Origin: [Haemophilus] ducreyi
GTDB taxonomy: Bacteria; Pseudomonadota; Gammaproteobacteria; Enterobacterales; Pasteurellaceae
Direction: 5' to 3'
DNA: 64,000 nucleotides
NCBI RefSeq assembly: GCF_900109315.1
Contig: NZ_FOJC01000003.1
Span: 1-64,000, forward strand
In this document: piece after piece, positions 46,406 through 58,088 of the stretch
Position numbering within the stretch: the stretch's first letter is position 1
How the letters are laid out: every line of letters begins with the position of its first letter
Made by a program: the position numbers and the translations under genes
The notes under the pieces: generated by a model
Seen by the model: only the letters and a program-made list of their open reading frames with translations
What the model was told of the DNA's origin: nothing
Databases searched by the model: none

Positions 46406-47507
46406 CGTTGAGTACAACCTCCCAACCTTCATGCCACGTCAATGCCACTTTCTGTCCAACGGAATGATCAATATGTGGATCATCTTCATTAAAAAATTCG
46501 CTAACTAATACCTTCATACCATTATGATCAAGTTTTACACTTGATTCCAAAGTCATTCCTTTATAGTTACGATCAATAATGTGGCCAATAATTGCTTTAG
46601 AGCTTTGGTCTTCATCAAGCTCTTCAATCACAATATCTTCCGGACGTAATAATACTTTCAGTTTCTGATTCGGCACGACTTGCATATCTTCCACTTTAAT
46701 GTGACAAATGCGCCCTTCCACATTCGCTTTTACATTACGCGCATCAATACGTTCAATAACAGTCGCATCAAATACATTAATTTCACCGATAAAACGTGCT
46801 ACAAATAGGTTTTTGGGTTCTTCATAAATTTCACGTGGCGTACCATCTTGAGCTACTTTGCCCGCATTCATCACGATAATACGATCTGACATCGTCAACG
46901 CTTCTTCCTGATCATGAGTCACGAAAATAAAAGTAATACCTAATTGACGCTGTAATGCTTTTAATTCATTCTGCATTTCTTTGCGCAATTTATAATCAAG
47001 TGCTGACAATGATTCATCAAGTAATAACACTTTCGGTTTGTTTACTACCGCACGTGCAATCGCAATACGTTGTTGTTGACCACCTGAAAGTTGAGCCGGC
47101 TTCTGTTCTGCTCGATCTTCTAAACGGACCATTCGCAATGCTTCCATTACCCGCGGAGTAATTTGCTCATTAGGTACTTTTTGCATGCGTAATCCAAACG
47201 CCACATTTTCAAAAATGGTCATATGAGGAAAAAGTGCATAGCTCTGGAAAACAGTATTAACTGGACGTTTTTCAGCAGACACATTAGAAACATCTTGACC
47301 GTCAAGAATGATTAAACCTTCGGTTAAATCTTCAAAACCTGCAATTAAACGCAACGCTGTAGTTTTACCACAACCTGAAGGACCTAAAATAGTTAAAAAT
47401 TCACCATCATTAATAGTTAAATTTAAATCTTTAAGAATCGTTTTGTCACCATAACTCTTGGTCACATTGCGAAGTTCGACGATTGTTTTTTGTTCTAACT
47501 TTTCCAT
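46392..47507 (-). CDS. potA: Spermidine/putrescine ABC transporter ATPase PotA
   Basis: PotA energises polyamine uptake. The 371-residue ATPase has Walker [10 protein letters not shown], the Q-loop in [13 protein letters not shown], the signature [15 protein letters not shown], Walker [13 protein letters not shown] and the H-loop VTHDQEEA. The C-terminal TOBE domain ([12 protein letters not shown]) is complete. It is the first gene of potABC and is divergent from rep. Confidence 0.97.
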   Translation of the reverse strand: MEKLEQKTIVELRNVTKSYGDKTILKDLNLTINDGEFLTILGPSGCGKTTALRLIAGFEDLTEGLIILDGQDVSNVSAEKRPVNTVFQSYALFPHMTIFENVAFGLRMQKVPNEQITPRVMEALRMVRLEDRAEQKPAQLSGGQQQRIAIARAVVNKPKVLLLDESLSALDYKLRKEMQNELKALQRQLGITFIFVTHDQEEALTMSDRIIVMNAGKVAQDGTPREIYEEPKNLFVARFIGEINVFDATVIERIDARNVKANVEGRICHIKVEDMQVVPNQKLKVLLRPEDIVIEELDEDQSSKAIIGHIIDRNYKGMTLESSVKLDHNGMKVLVSEFFNEDDPHIDHSVGQKVALTWHEGWEVVLNDEDC

Positions 47508-47815
47508 CTACTTTCGTGTTCTCCCTCGTATAGTATTGAGAAAAATATTAAAAAAATGTATGTATTTCATACTCAAAATAAGTTTATTATCATATAGCGA
47601 ACGCCTACTTTTTTAAAGTAAAAATTTGCTTTTTATGCTATTTATTTTGGGCTATTTTCACAAAATAAGCGGCTAATTTCGCTGAAAATAAAAGCAAACG
47701 ATTGTATTGTAGTTAGCATTTTTTATGCATTGATCATAAGCAATTTTTAACAAAATTAGACCGCTTACTGCCTTTCGGCTAAAATAGGCAATATATATTG
47801 TCAAAAAACATTCCT
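47508..47815. other. Intergenic region between divergent potA and rep
   Basis: About 300 bp, very A/T-rich, holding the two divergent promoters. A partial uptake-signal core (GACCGCTTACTG, about 47759-47770) lies near the rep side. No gene, hairpin terminator or recognisable operator was found. Confidence 0.4.
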
Positions 47816-49834
47816 ATGAAACTCAATCAACAACAACAACAAGCGGTTGAATATGTCAATGGTGCTTGCCTTGTGCTCGCCGGTGCGGGCTCAGGCAAAA
47901 CACGTGTAATTATCAACAAAATTGCCTATTTAATTGCACATTGCAACTATACGCCAAAACAAATTGCTGCGGTCACATTTACCAATAAAGCTGCTCGAGA
48001 AATACGTGAACGCGTCTCTCATTCTATCGGCAAAGAAAACAGCAAAGGGCTCACTATTTCGACCTTTCATACTCTTGGTTTTGAAATTTTAAAACGTGAA
48101 TATAAATTATTAGGTTTTAAAGCGGGTATGACCTTATTTGATGAACACGATCAAATGGCACTGCTCAAACACTTACTGCCCGAAAAGGTAACTGAAGATA
48201 AGGATTTGCTCAGAGCACTAATGAGCCAAATTTCTTATTGGAAAAATGATTTACTTTCACCTGAAATGGTCATAAATCATTGCCATTCAGAGCGAGATCT
48301 TATTTTTTCAAATTTTTATCAACTGTATCAAAATCAGTTAAAAGCCTACAACGCGTTAGATTTCGATGATTTGATTATGTTGCCTGTATTATTATTTCGC
48401 CAGTATCCTGAGGCTAAAGCACGTTGGCAACAAAAAATCCGTTATTTATTAGTTGATGAATACCAAGATACTAATACAAGCCAATATGAATTAATTAAGC
48501 TGATTGTGGGTCAAAATGGGCATTTTACAGTCGTTGGTGATGACGACCAATCTATCTATTCTTGGCGAGGTGCAAAACCAGAAAATATGCAACGACTAAG
48601 AGACGATTTTGATCTTAATGTAATTAAATTAGAACAAAATTATCGTTCAAGCCAACGTATTTTACACAGTGCCAATATCTTAATTGATAATAATGATCAC
48701 CTATTTCAAAAACGACTTTTCTCAACGTTGGCTGAAGGTGAAAAATTAAATGTGATTGAAGCTAAAAATGAAGAACATGAAGCGGAAAGAGTGGTTGGTG
48801 AATTAATTGCTCATCGTTTTGCAAACAAAACACAATATAAAGATTATGCCATTCTTTATCGTGGCAACCATCAATCTCGGTTACTTGAAAAGACATTAAT
48901 GCAAAACAGAATACCTTATAAAATATCTGGTGGAACGTTTTTTTTTGCCCGTGTAGAAATCAAAGATATGATGGCTTATTTACGCTTAATCGTGAATCAA
49001 AATGATGATGCTGCATTCTTACGTATTGTCAATACACCTAAGCGCGAGATCGGGGCAGCCACACTTGAAAAATTAGGTCAATTAGCGAATGAAAAACACA
49101 TTAGTTTATTTGATGCTATTTTTGACTTTGAGTTGATCCAGCGCATAACGCCGAAAGCCTATCAAGCATTGCAAAACTTCGCCAATTGGATCGCAATGAT
49201 CGCAGACAAAGCTGAACGTGCTGATCCGCTTGAAGCTGTTAAACAACTGTTAGCCAACATTCAGTATGAAGCCTATTTATATGAACATGCTACAACACCT
49301 AAAGCTGCTGAGATGCAAAGCCGTAATGTACAAACGTTATTTGAATGGGTGCAGAATATGTTAGAAGGTGATGAACTAAACGAACCGATGAGTTTAATTC
49401 AAGTCGTCAATCGGCTCACATTACGCGATATGTTAGAACGAGGTGAAGATGATGATGAAGCAGATCAAGTGCAATTAATGACATTGCACGCTTCCAAAGG
49501 CTTAGAGTTTCCTCATGTTTTCTTAATTGGTATGGAAGAAGGTATCTTACCCCATCAAACAAGCATTGATGAAGATAATGTTGAAGAAGAACGGCGACTA
49601 GCTTATGTTGGTATTACACGAGCTCAACAAACATTAACCTTTTCACTTTGTAAAGAAAGACGGCAATACGGCGAAATAATCAAGCCTGAAGCGAGCCGTT
49701 TTTTGATGGAATTACCTCAAGACAATTTAGTTTGGGAACGTGACAGACCTAAGATTTCCGAAGAACAAAAAATAGCAAAAGTTTCAAATAATGTCGCCAA
49801 CTTAATGGCAATGCTGAAAGCAAATCAAAAATAA
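47816..49834 (+). CDS. rep: ATP-dependent DNA helicase Rep
   Basis: Rep is a 3'-5' superfamily 1 helicase that clears proteins from DNA ahead of the replisome. The 672-residue protein starts [14 protein letters not shown] at ATG 47816, parallel to E. coli Rep; a TTG 18 bp upstream is less likely. Motifs are Walker [70 protein letters not shown] and VGITRAQ. The C-terminal PriC/DnaB-interacting tail ([13 protein letters not shown]) is present. It is convergent with the truncated fbpC. Confidence 0.96.
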   Translation: MKLNQQQQQAVEYVNGACLVLAGAGSGKTRVIINKIAYLIAHCNYTPKQIAAVTFTNKAAREIRERVSHSIGKENSKGLTISTFHTLGFEILKREYKLLGFKAGMTLFDEHDQMALLKHLLPEKVTEDKDLLRALMSQISYWKNDLLSPEMVINHCHSERDLIFSNFYQLYQNQLKAYNALDFDDLIMLPVLLFRQYPEAKARWQQKIRYLLVDEYQDTNTSQYELIKLIVGQNGHFTVVGDDDQSIYSWRGAKPENMQRLRDDFDLNVIKLEQNYRSSQRILHSANILIDNNDHLFQKRLFSTLAEGEKLNVIEAKNEEHEAERVVGELIAHRFANKTQYKDYAILYRGNHQSRLLEKTLMQNRIPYKISGGTFFFARVEIKDMMAYLRLIVNQNDDAAFLRIVNTPKREIGAATLEKLGQLANEKHISLFDAIFDFELIQRITPKAYQALQNFANWIAMIADKAERADPLEAVKQLLANIQYEAYLYEHATTPKAAEMQSRNVQTLFEWVQNMLEGDELNEPMSLIQVVNRLTLRDMLERGEDDDEADQVQLMTLHASKGLEFPHVFLIGMEEGILPHQTSIDEDNVEEERRLAYVGITRAQQTLTFSLCKERRQYGEIIKPEASRFLMELPQDNLVWERDRPKISEEQKIAKVSNNVANLMAMLKANQK

Positions 49835-49847
49835 GGCACTGATCAGT

Positions 49848-49895
49848 GATAGTAGCCACCCACTTTTATACGGGGGCTGACTATTCAGCCTTAAA
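49848..49895. repeat. Imperfect hairpin at the fbpC deletion junction
   Basis: Between rep and the truncated fbpC lie a perfect palindrome CACTGATCAGTG (about 49838-49849) and an imperfect stem AGCCACCC-loop-GGGGGCT (about 49856-49880). A GGCTGA/TCAGCC pair sits at the fbpC end. There is no T-run typical of a terminator. Hairpins of this kind occur at the ends of IS200/IS605 elements, so it may be a scar. No transposase is present, and this identification is tentative. Confidence 0.3.
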
Positions 49896-50459
49896 AAATA
49901 GCCCATCGCCTTGTCGAATCTGATCTTTTAATTGTTCATCAAGCGCACTAAAAGGTTCATCTAATAAAATCAATGATGGATTAGGTGCTAACGTTCTTGC
50001 TAAGGCAACACGTTGTTGCTGTCCACCAGATAATTGATGTGGCATTCGTGTTTTAAGATCGCTGATCCCTGTAAGAGTTAACATTGAGAACACTTGTTGT
50101 TTGGCTGATTCGGTTTTAGTTTGATAATCAGCTAAACCATAAGCTACATTCTGGTAAACATTCATATTGTTGAACAATAAACCTTCTTGCACTACATAGC
50201 CTAATTTACGATGTTGAATCGGCAAAGCCATTTGCTTATCCGCCACTTTACGATCATAGAGAAATATTTCTCCCTCATTTAAGTCTTCAAAGCCTGCAAT
50301 GGTACGCAATAAAGTTGACTTACCACAACCAGATTTACCTAATAAAAACAGAAATTCACCGCTAAGCAGTTCAAGATTAATGTTATATAGTACTTTGTTT
50401 TGTTCAAAGCATTTAGATAAGCTTTTGATTTTTAGAATAATATTTTTATTTGAATGCAT
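49881..50459 (-). pseudogene. fbpC: Iron(III) ABC transporter ATPase FbpC, C-terminally truncated
   Basis: The first ~185 residues are a good FbpC/HitC-type ATPase. Walker A is GKSGCGKST, then VVQEGLLFNNMNVYQNVAYGL, the signature [15 protein letters not shown] and Walker B LILLDEPFSALDEQL. Full-length FbpC has about 350 residues with a switch (HD-loop) and a C-terminal domain. Here the frame passes QIRQ and then reads the unrelated GDGLFFKAE before stopping at codon 193. The H-loop histidine is missing, so ATP hydrolysis should fail. The loss looks like a deletion or insertion junction near 49905. The start overlaps the fbpB stop by 14 bp. Another ATPase could substitute. Confidence 0.85.
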
Positions 50460-51975
50460 ATTTTTTTAACAGAAAAACTGGAATACCCGAAAAAATGATT
50501 AATAAAAAAGCGTAAGGTGCTGCCGCAGCATATTGTGCATCACTGGTAAATTCCCATACACCGATTGATAAGGTCCGTAGATCACTCGGCGTCAGTAATA
50601 ATGTAGCCGTTAATTCTTTCATTAAATTCAAAAAAACTAATGCAAATGCTGCTGTAATACCCGATAAAATCGCCGGTAAAGTGACGGTACTAAACACAAA
50701 AAAAGCAGACTTGCCTAAGCTTTGTGCAATTTTTTCTAAATTAACCGCTACTTGCTCAATGGACGTCCTTAAGGTAGTTTGAGCCATTGGCAAATACAGC
50801 ATAAAATAAGCAAAAATCACAAGCAAAAAAGTTTGATAGATGGCTGGAGTAAAATTAATACTAAAAAACACTAATGATAATCCAATCACGATACCCGGAA
50901 CTGCATGTAACAAATAAGGTATTCTTTCTAGCCAAATAGTAAAATGATTTTTATAACGAACTGCTGCCCAAACTAACGGTAAAGCACAAAGAACCGTTAA
51001 AATCGCGCCGAGTGCCGAAATAAACAATGAGTTCAGCAATGATTCTAGTAATAGCATAACATCGTTGAGTTTGCTTTTTGAGTTGCCCACAATCAACCAA
51101 TAAAACAAAATCATAAATGGAATCACAATACTTAGACCAAAAACGGTTAATAAACATAAAATTAAAGGTAATTGCTGCCAACGAGTCAATTGCTTAACTG
51201 GGTAAGGACGTAATACGCCTTTACTTGTGTGATATAAAATATTTTGACCACGTAATTTCATTTCTGCCCAAACCACTAGCAAGCAGATACTAACTAATAT
51301 TGAAGATAATAAAGCAGCAGTGGCATTATTAAATGACATTTCATACTCTTGGAAAATAGCCGTGGTAAAAATAGGATAATTTAAGATCGACACAGCACCA
51401 AATTCAATCAACATATGCAATGCAATCAATAAGATACTCGCTCCAATCGCTGGCTTTAATTGTGGCAAAGTAACATACCAAAAAGTATGCATTTTACTTT
51501 TACCTAATGAAAGACTAATTTCTTCAAGATTTTTATCTAACCTTTTTAATCGAGCGCTAACCGGTAAATACACGAGCGGAAAAGCATTAAGACTCATAAT
51601 CATAATGGCTCCCCACATTCCTTCTACTTTAAACGTTAAACTAATCCAAGTAAAACAGCTAACAAAGGCTGGAATACATAATGGTAAAGCCATCGTCGTG
51701 ATGAAAAATGATTTACCCCAAAATTGATAACGTTCAAAACAAAATGCAAAAAATACCCCTATAACCACCGCTATACAAGTAACTGCTACCATTAAAACAA
51801 GTGTGTTACTTAATAATTCCCACATTCTCGGACGCCATAATAGTTCAACTGCGCGTGGTATACCAACCTGATATGACCGCATCAAAATATAAGCAAAGGG
51901 CAATAATAATGGCAAGCTAATAAAAATACAGATTGCTTTTAACCAAAAAGGAAATTTGTTATTCATCCCATTCAT
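50446..51975 (-). CDS. fbpB: Iron(III) ABC transporter permease FbpB
   Basis: This 509-residue double-length permease has about twelve helices and two EAA loops (LEEISLSLGKSKMHTFWYVTLP and LEKIAQSLGKSAFFVFSTVTLP, each shortened here). That is the layout of FbpB/HitB, which imports ferric iron stripped from transferrin. The last helices (KELTATLLLTPSDLRTLSIGVWEF) match the family. It is divergent from fbpA, whereas most relatives have fbpA-fbpB-fbpC in one operon. It looks intact, but its ATPase partner is truncated. Confidence 0.9.
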   Translation of the reverse strand: MNGMNNKFPFWLKAICIFISLPLLLPFAYILMRSYQVGIPRAVELLWRPRMWELLSNTLVLMVAVTCIAVVIGVFFAFCFERYQFWGKSFFITTMALPLCIPAFVSCFTWISLTFKVEGMWGAIMIMSLNAFPLVYLPVSARLKRLDKNLEEISLSLGKSKMHTFWYVTLPQLKPAIGASILLIALHMLIEFGAVSILNYPIFTTAIFQEYEMSFNNATAALLSSILVSICLLVVWAEMKLRGQNILYHTSKGVLRPYPVKQLTRWQQLPLILCLLTVFGLSIVIPFMILFYWLIVGNSKSKLNDVMLLLESLLNSLFISALGAILTVLCALPLVWAAVRYKNHFTIWLERIPYLLHAVPGIVIGLSLVFFSINFTPAIYQTFLLVIFAYFMLYLPMAQTTLRTSIEQVAVNLEKIAQSLGKSAFFVFSTVTLPAILSGITAAFALVFLNLMKELTATLLLTPSDLRTLSIGVWEFTSDAQYAAAAPYAFLLIIFSGIPVFLLKKYAFK

Positions 51976-52035
51976 TTAACCATAATAATTGAAAATAATT
52001 CTTGTTTAGTTTTTTGTCTATTCTATATTAAATAA

Positions 52036-53061
<1,026 letters not shown>

Positions 53062-53112
53062 CCCCCTTTGGTAAGATATATTAGGCACGTTTATCCTGCC
53101 TTTATTTGCCAT

Positions 53113-53136
53113 TTTTATCAGTTAACACTGATAAAA
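53113..53136. terminator. Terminator between fbpA and the tatD-like gene
   Basis: TTTTATCAGT (53113-53122) and ACTGATAAAA (53127-53136) form a 10-bp stem with a 4-nt loop between the convergent genes. The original stop of the tatD-like gene falls inside it (53122-53124). Confidence 0.75.
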
Positions 53137-53874
53137 TGTTACTACATTTTGTTTAATCTGTTGTGCAATCGTTGCCTTAGATTCATTCCTTAATATAGCT
53201 AATTGTGTCAATATAGCATCTAACTGTGTTGAAATTGACGTATTTACTAGATTTTGATGTTACCAAGGGCTATCGGTTTCAATCAATAGCCTATCAAGAG
53301 GGAGTTTTTGAGCGACTTTTTGAGTGTTAACATTCCATAAAATATCTGGCGTCACGCTAGCAAAATAAGGTGAAGCCAGAAAATCAGCTAAACTCTGTTC
53401 ATCCGTTTTGAACCAATGGAAATGTGCTTTTTCAAACTGATATTTTTCAAGTAGTTGCATTGTTAGCACAACATCGCTATGCACCACATGCAAATTAAGC
53501 GGTAAATCTAACCGCTTTGCAAGTTGAATAAAATCGGAAAGTAACGCAAGGTAGGGAGCATAATCAAGGCTTGGTTGTTCACGTTTTAAATAATGAGGTA
53601 AGCCAACTTCACCAATTACCGTCAAATATTGCCGATGGTCAATAATCCAGTCAAATAAAACTTGTTGACTCATTTTATCTGGCAAGGTTTGCTCTGGATG
53701 AAAGCCAGCAGCTATATGCAACTTGCTAGGAGCCTGTCGTTGCAACTGCAATAATTGCTTAGCACTCACTAAATCCGTACTAACCGCCAACACCCCACTG
53801 ATTAGTTCATCTACTAAAATGTGTCTAACTTGGTTTGAGTTAAGCTGATCTAAATGAAGATGACTATCAAACAT
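53122..53874 (-). pseudogene. TatD-family hydrolase, broken by an in-frame TAA
   Basis: TatD-family proteins are metal-dependent DNases or deacylases with a TIM barrel. The visible frame starts MFDSHLHLDQ and has GFHPEQ, IGEVGLPHY, LHVVHSDVV, HFHWFKTDEQ and LLIETDSPW, all family motifs. A TAA (53260-53262) follows the last motif. The same frame then continues for 45 more sense codons (ending VTFYQC) to a stop at 53122, giving 250 residues, close to the usual 255-260. So the gene lost its C-terminal helices to one nonsense change, for example from CAA. The active-site residues are before the stop, so some activity is not excluded. Confidence 0.8.
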
Positions 53875-53899
53875 TAGTTTATTCTACTTAAAAAAAAAA

Positions 53900-53932
53900 G
53901 GGTAATTTTGCTATTTTTTTACAAAATTACCC
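53900..53932 (-). terminator. Terminator of metK
   Basis: GGGTAATTTTG and CAAAATTACCC form an 11-bp perfect stem. Read on the minus strand it begins 14 bp after the metK stop and ends in a run of T. Confidence 0.85.
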
Positions 53933-53949
53933 GCTTATTATGTGATAAA

Positions 53950-55095
53950 TTATAAAGCTAGACGTAATGCTTCCGCTTTATCCGTTCTTTCCCAAGGGAA
54001 TTGCTCACGCCCAAAATGACCATAAGCAGCAGTTTCACGATAAATAGGTTGAATTAAATCTAACATTTTGATTAAGCCATATGGGCGTAAGTCAAAGTTT
54101 TGATAGATTAATTTAACTAACGTATCGTTCGATACTTTACCTGTTCCAAAGGTTTCAACCATAATTGAAGTTGGATCTGCTACGCCAATCGCATAAGAAA
54201 GTTGGATTTCACAGCGATCTGCGAGCCCAGCTGCCACAATATTTTTTGCGACATAACGCGCTGCATACGCTGCTGAGCGGTCAACTTTTGAAGGATCTTT
54301 ACCCGAAAATGCTCCGCCACCGTGCCGCGCTGCACCGCCATAAGTATCTACAATAATCTTACGGCCAGTTAAACCACAGTCGCCCATTGGTCCACCGATA
54401 ACAAAACGACCGGTTGGATTAATGAAATACTTGGTATGCTGATTTAGCCACTCACTTGGTAAAGTTGGCTTAATGATTTCTTCCATCACGCCTTCAATTA
54501 ACTCTTTTTGCTTAACTTCTTCAACGTGTTGTGTAGAAAGTACTACCGCATCAATACCAATAATTTGGTTATTTTCATAAGCAAAAGTTAACTGACTTTT
54601 CGCATCTGGACGCAGCCAAGCTAATTTTCCTGATTTACGCACTTCAGCTTGACGTTGCATTAAACGGTGCGCATACGTTATCGGAGCAGGCATCAAAACG
54701 TCTGTTTCATTAGTAGCATAACCAAACATAATGCCTTGGTCGCCGGAACCTTGTGCTAATGGATCTTCACGATCGACGCCTTGATTAATATCTGGCGATT
54801 GTTTACCTATTGCATTTAATACTGCACAAGAATGAGCATCAAAGCCCATATCAGAATGGCTATAACCGATATCATAAATGACTTGGCGAGTAAGATTTTC
54901 AATATCAACCCAAGCAGAAGTGGTAATTTCCCCCCCTACTAATGCCATACCTGTTTTGACATAGGTTTCACACGCTACACGTGCTTTCGGATCTTGTTTT
55001 AAGATTTCATCTAACACAGCATCAGAAATTTGATCCGCGATTTTGTCTGGATGTCCTTCTGAAACTGATTCAGACGTAAATAAATTAATTACCAT
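53950..55095 (-). CDS. metK: S-adenosylmethionine synthetase
   Basis: MetK makes SAM from methionine and ATP. The 381-residue protein starts [19 protein letters not shown] at the ATG 55095, matching the family. Signatures are [10 protein letters not shown] and [22 protein letters not shown]. An in-frame extension upstream is non-coding leader. The leader of about 155 nt carries a large hairpin, and the promoter overlaps a MetJ box, so methionine-dependent repression is likely. It is divergent from the APC transporter gene. Confidence 0.96.
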   Translation of the reverse strand: MVINLFTSESVSEGHPDKIADQISDAVLDEILKQDPKARVACETYVKTGMALVGGEITTSAWVDIENLTRQVIYDIGYSHSDMGFDAHSCAVLNAIGKQSPDINQGVDREDPLAQGSGDQGIMFGYATNETDVLMPAPITYAHRLMQRQAEVRKSGKLAWLRPDAKSQLTFAYENNQIIGIDAVVLSTQHVEEVKQKELIEGVMEEIIKPTLPSEWLNQHTKYFINPTGRFVIGGPMGDCGLTGRKIIVDTYGGAARHGGGAFSGKDPSKVDRSAAYAARYVAKNIVAAGLADRCEIQLSYAIGVADPTSIMVETFGTGKVSNDTLVKLIYQNFDLRPYGLIKMLDLIQPIYRETAAYGHFGREQFPWERTDKAEALRLAL

Positions 55096-55175
55096 CGAAT
55101 TTAACCTCATTTCATCGCTAGGTTGCAAGGTACTTATTTTCAAATTTACGCTGTACCAAAGCATAATAACTGAAA

Positions 55176-55225
55176 ACAAGCGGTCAAATATACGCAAAAA
55201 TTTGCATATTCAGACCGCTTGCGCA
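55176..55225 (-). promoter_or_regulatory. Uptake-signal hairpin in the metK leader
   Basis: In the metK mRNA CAAGCGGTC and GACCGCTTG pair as the base of a stem. AATAT-GCAAA and TTTGC-(GT)-ATATT pair above it, about 19 bp in all, and TTTTC follows. Both arms are uptake-signal cores in inverted order. It lies between promoter and start codon, in the position of an attenuator or a stabilising hairpin. Its effect is unknown. Confidence 0.6.
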
Positions 55226-55249
55226 CTCATTTGATTTATTTGTACATCT

Positions 55250-55286
55250 AGACGTCTATAATATAGTTTTTATTCATTGAATGCAA
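55250..55286 (-). promoter_or_regulatory. metK promoter with MetJ box
   Basis: Minus strand -35 TTGCAT (55281-55286), 17-bp spacer, -10 TATTAT (55258-55263). A perfect met box AGACGTCT occupies 55250-55257, at the expected transcription start. The 8 bp next to it (GTACATCT, 55242-55249) match 5 of 8, giving a possible tandem. MetJ with SAM is known to repress metK through such boxes. Confidence 0.7.
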
Positions 55287-55386
55287 ATATTTTTTGTTAC
55301 TTTCCGTTAGTTTAACAATAGGGAACTTTCTTATTTTATGATAAATTATGCACTTTACGTGAATAACCATTATATAAGGGCAGTTA

Positions 55387-56793
55387 ATGTCAAAACAAAA
55401 AATTGGCCTATTTTCGCTCACCGCTTTAGTCTTAAGCTCGATGATCGGCTCTGGTATTTTTAGCCTACCTCAAAATATGGCTGAAGTAGCTGGTGCACAA
55501 GCATTACTGATCGGTTGGGCTATTACTGGCATTGGTATCCTCTTTTTAGGTCTATCTTTCTTTTTTCTCTCGCGATTAAAACCAGAATTAGAAGGTGGTG
55601 TATATACTTATGCTCGTGAAGGCTTTGGCGATTTAGATTTAGTCGGTGGTTTATCCGCTTGGGGCTATTGGCTTTGTACCGCTATCGGCAGTGTCGGTTA
55701 CCTAGTGGTTGCCTTTGAAGGTTTGGGAACCTTTGTTGACAGCGAACAGTTGATTATTTTTGCACAAGGCAATACTGTTGTTGCCATATTAGGGGCATCA
55801 ATTATTGTTTGGCTAGTGCATCATTTAATCGCACGAGGTATTCGTGAAACGGCTTACGTAAACTTAATTGCTACGATCGTCAAAACATTGCCACTGTTAT
55901 TATTTATTGCGTTAGCTATTTGGTTCTTTTCACCTACACAATTTTTAGCTGATTTTAGCGGTCAAAAACTAGCAACTAATACCTTATCCCAAGTCAAAAA
56001 TACGATGCTAATTACCCTTTGGGTATTTGTTGGCGTTGAAGGGGCTTCCGTACTTTCAGCTTATGCTAAACGTAAAAGCGATGTGGGGCTAGCAACATTG
56101 TTGCGGATTTTAATTACATTGGTGCTTTATGTTGCCATTACGTTACTTTCATTAGGGATTTTACCCCGTGAAGTGATTGCTGAAATGGCTAATCCATCAA
56201 TGGCAGGCTTAATGGAACAAATGATTGGTACAAGCGGTAAAATTATCCTGACATTTTGTTTGATCATTTCGGTTTTAGCTTCATATATGAGCTGGACAAT
56301 GTTTTCCTCAGAAATTCCTTTCCAAGCGGCCAAAAAACACGTATTTCCCAAATTACTCAATCGAACTAATATCAATGGCACCCCAATTGCAGGGCTATGG
56401 TTAACGAATGTTGCTATTCAAATCTGTTTGTTATTAGTGTTATTTACTGGCAAAGGTTACAGCACACTCATTCAGCTTTCAACAACGATGATTTTAGTCC
56501 CATATTTTTTAGTTGGTGCTTATTTATTCAAAATATCCATGCAACAAAATGCCGTATGGTATATCAAGCTGACAGGCCTAATGGCTTCGCTGTATGGTTT
56601 ATGGATCGTCTATGCCGCAGGCTTAGATTATTTATTATTATCAGTAGTATTATATATCCCTGGCATTGCGCTATATGCTTATTCACAACAGCAAAAACAC
56701 GGCTACATTCCTCTTAACCAAGCAGAAAAAGGCTTATTAGTTGTGATTGGCATATTATGCATTGGCGCAATCTATAGCCTTATTACAGGTTAA
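55387..56793 (+). CDS. APC-family basic amino acid antiporter
   Basis: This 468-residue transporter has about twelve helices and the APC signature GSGIFSLPQNMAE near the N-terminus, with GGVYTYAREGFG. It resembles the APA subgroup of arginine/ornithine or lysine/cadaverine antiporters (ArcD/CadB type). The substrate cannot be fixed. argE follows 56 bp later on the same strand, which suggests an arginine or ornithine substrate, but no decarboxylase or arc gene is near. It is divergent from metK. Confidence 0.85.
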   Translation: MSKQKIGLFSLTALVLSSMIGSGIFSLPQNMAEVAGAQALLIGWAITGIGILFLGLSFFFLSRLKPELEGGVYTYAREGFGDLDLVGGLSAWGYWLCTAIGSVGYLVVAFEGLGTFVDSEQLIIFAQGNTVVAILGASIIVWLVHHLIARGIRETAYVNLIATIVKTLPLLLFIALAIWFFSPTQFLADFSGQKLATNTLSQVKNTMLITLWVFVGVEGASVLSAYAKRKSDVGLATLLRILITLVLYVAITLLSLGILPREVIAEMANPSMAGLMEQMIGTSGKIILTFCLIISVLASYMSWTMFSSEIPFQAAKKHVFPKLLNRTNINGTPIAGLWLTNVAIQICLLLVLFTGKGYSTLIQLSTTMILVPYFLVGAYLFKISMQQNAVWYIKLTGLMASLYGLWIVYAAGLDYLLLSVVLYIPGIALYAYSQQQKHGYIPLNQAEKGLLVVIGILCIGAIYSLITG

Positions 56794-56849
56794 TACAGGC
56801 TTAACATTACTGATTTTTACCACTCATCATACAACAAAGAGAACTCTGA

Positions 56850-57992
56850 ATGGCTAATACTACATTTATTCAACGTTACCGCCAATTGATTGCAATTCCA
56901 ACTATTTCTAGCTTAGTGCCGAGTGAAGATTTATCTAATAAAGCATTAATTGATACGCTGGCTAGTTGGTTAGCTGATTTTGGCTTTAATATTGATATTA
57001 TTGAAGTAGTAGGTAGCCGTAATAAATATAATTTACTTGCCACCCTTGGTGAAGGGCAAGGCGGTTTATTACTAGCAGGGCACACGGATACGGTCCCTTT
57101 TGACCAAGGAAAGTGGCAATCTGATCCTTTTGTTTTAACCGAAAAAGCGGGTAAATTTTATGGTTTAGGCACCGCAGATATGAAAGGCTTTTTTGCCTTT
57201 ATTGTAGAGGTATTGGCTAGCCTCGATCTCAAAAAATTAAACAAACCACTGCGAATTTTAGCCACTGCCGATGAAGAAACAACCATGTTAGGTGCAAGAA
57301 CTTTTGCCAAGCATACACATATTCGCCCAGATTGTGCCATTATTGGCGAACCGACTTCGCTAAAACCGATCCGTGCACATAAAGGACACCTTGGACAAGC
57401 GGTCAGAATTACCGGCAAAAGTGGCCATTCTAGCGATCCCGCTAAAGGCATCAATGCAATTGACTTAATGCACCAAGCAACGGGTTATTTAATAAATATG
57501 CGTAATCAATTACGCGATCGATATCATAATGATTTATTCCAAGTCCCTTATCCAACCATGAACTTTGGAAACATCCACGGCGGAGATGCCATTAATCGCA
57601 TCTGTGCTTGTTGCGAATTACAATTTGATCTACGACCGCTACCTAATTTAGCGATTGCAGATCTCTATGCAATGGTCAATCAAAACCTACAACCACTATT
57701 AGAACAATATGGCGATTTAATTGAAATCCGCCATCTACACGATGCGATTCCCGGCTACGAATGCCCACCATCATCTCAAGTGGTGCAAATCGTTGAAAAA
57801 CTGCTAGGCGAAAAATGCGATGCCGTCAATTACTGTACAGAAGCCCCTTTCATTCAACAACTTTGCCCAACCTTAGTATTAGGGCCGGGCTCCATTGAAC
57901 AAGCCCATCAACCAAATGAATATTTATCCGCAAAATTTATTGAACCCACACGGCAATTATTAACGAACATCATTCAACATTTATGTACCTAA
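56850..57992 (+). CDS. argE: Acetylornithine deacetylase
   Basis: ArgE removes the acetyl group from N-acetylornithine in arginine synthesis. The 380-residue M20-family enzyme has [15 protein letters not shown] (zinc His and Asp), [22 protein letters not shown] (catalytic and zinc Glu), [12 protein letters not shown] and the dimerisation segment [16 protein letters not shown]. The C-terminal zinc His is in [11 protein letters not shown]. It is likely cotranscribed with the APC gene. No other arg gene is near. Confidence 0.93.
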   Translation: MANTTFIQRYRQLIAIPTISSLVPSEDLSNKALIDTLASWLADFGFNIDIIEVVGSRNKYNLLATLGEGQGGLLLAGHTDTVPFDQGKWQSDPFVLTEKAGKFYGLGTADMKGFFAFIVEVLASLDLKKLNKPLRILATADEETTMLGARTFAKHTHIRPDCAIIGEPTSLKPIRAHKGHLGQAVRITGKSGHSSDPAKGINAIDLMHQATGYLINMRNQLRDRYHNDLFQVPYPTMNFGNIHGGDAINRICACCELQFDLRPLPNLAIADLYAMVNQNLQPLLEQYGDLIEIRHLHDAIPGYECPPSSQVVQIVEKLLGEKCDAVNYCTEAPFIQQLCPTLVLGPGSIEQAHQPNEYLSAKFIEPTRQLLTNIIQHLCT

Positions 57993-58088
57993 TCAATCTC
58001 ACAGGGTCCATTATTAGCCCCCATTAACCACATCTGCACGTTTAAGCAATCTTAGGCTCAACGCCTCCTTAACCGCATATTATTTTGC

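Noticed and set aside
49881-51975. fbpBC interpreted as the missing thiPQ
   Set aside because: The binding protein next to them is clearly HitA/FbpA with the iron-ligand Tyr pair, and the permease is FbpB-like in sequence blocks.
55360-55374. ArgR box before the APC-argE genes
   Set aside because: TGAATAACCATTATA matches about 8 of 10 key positions, but there is no second box and it overlaps the ribosome binding region.
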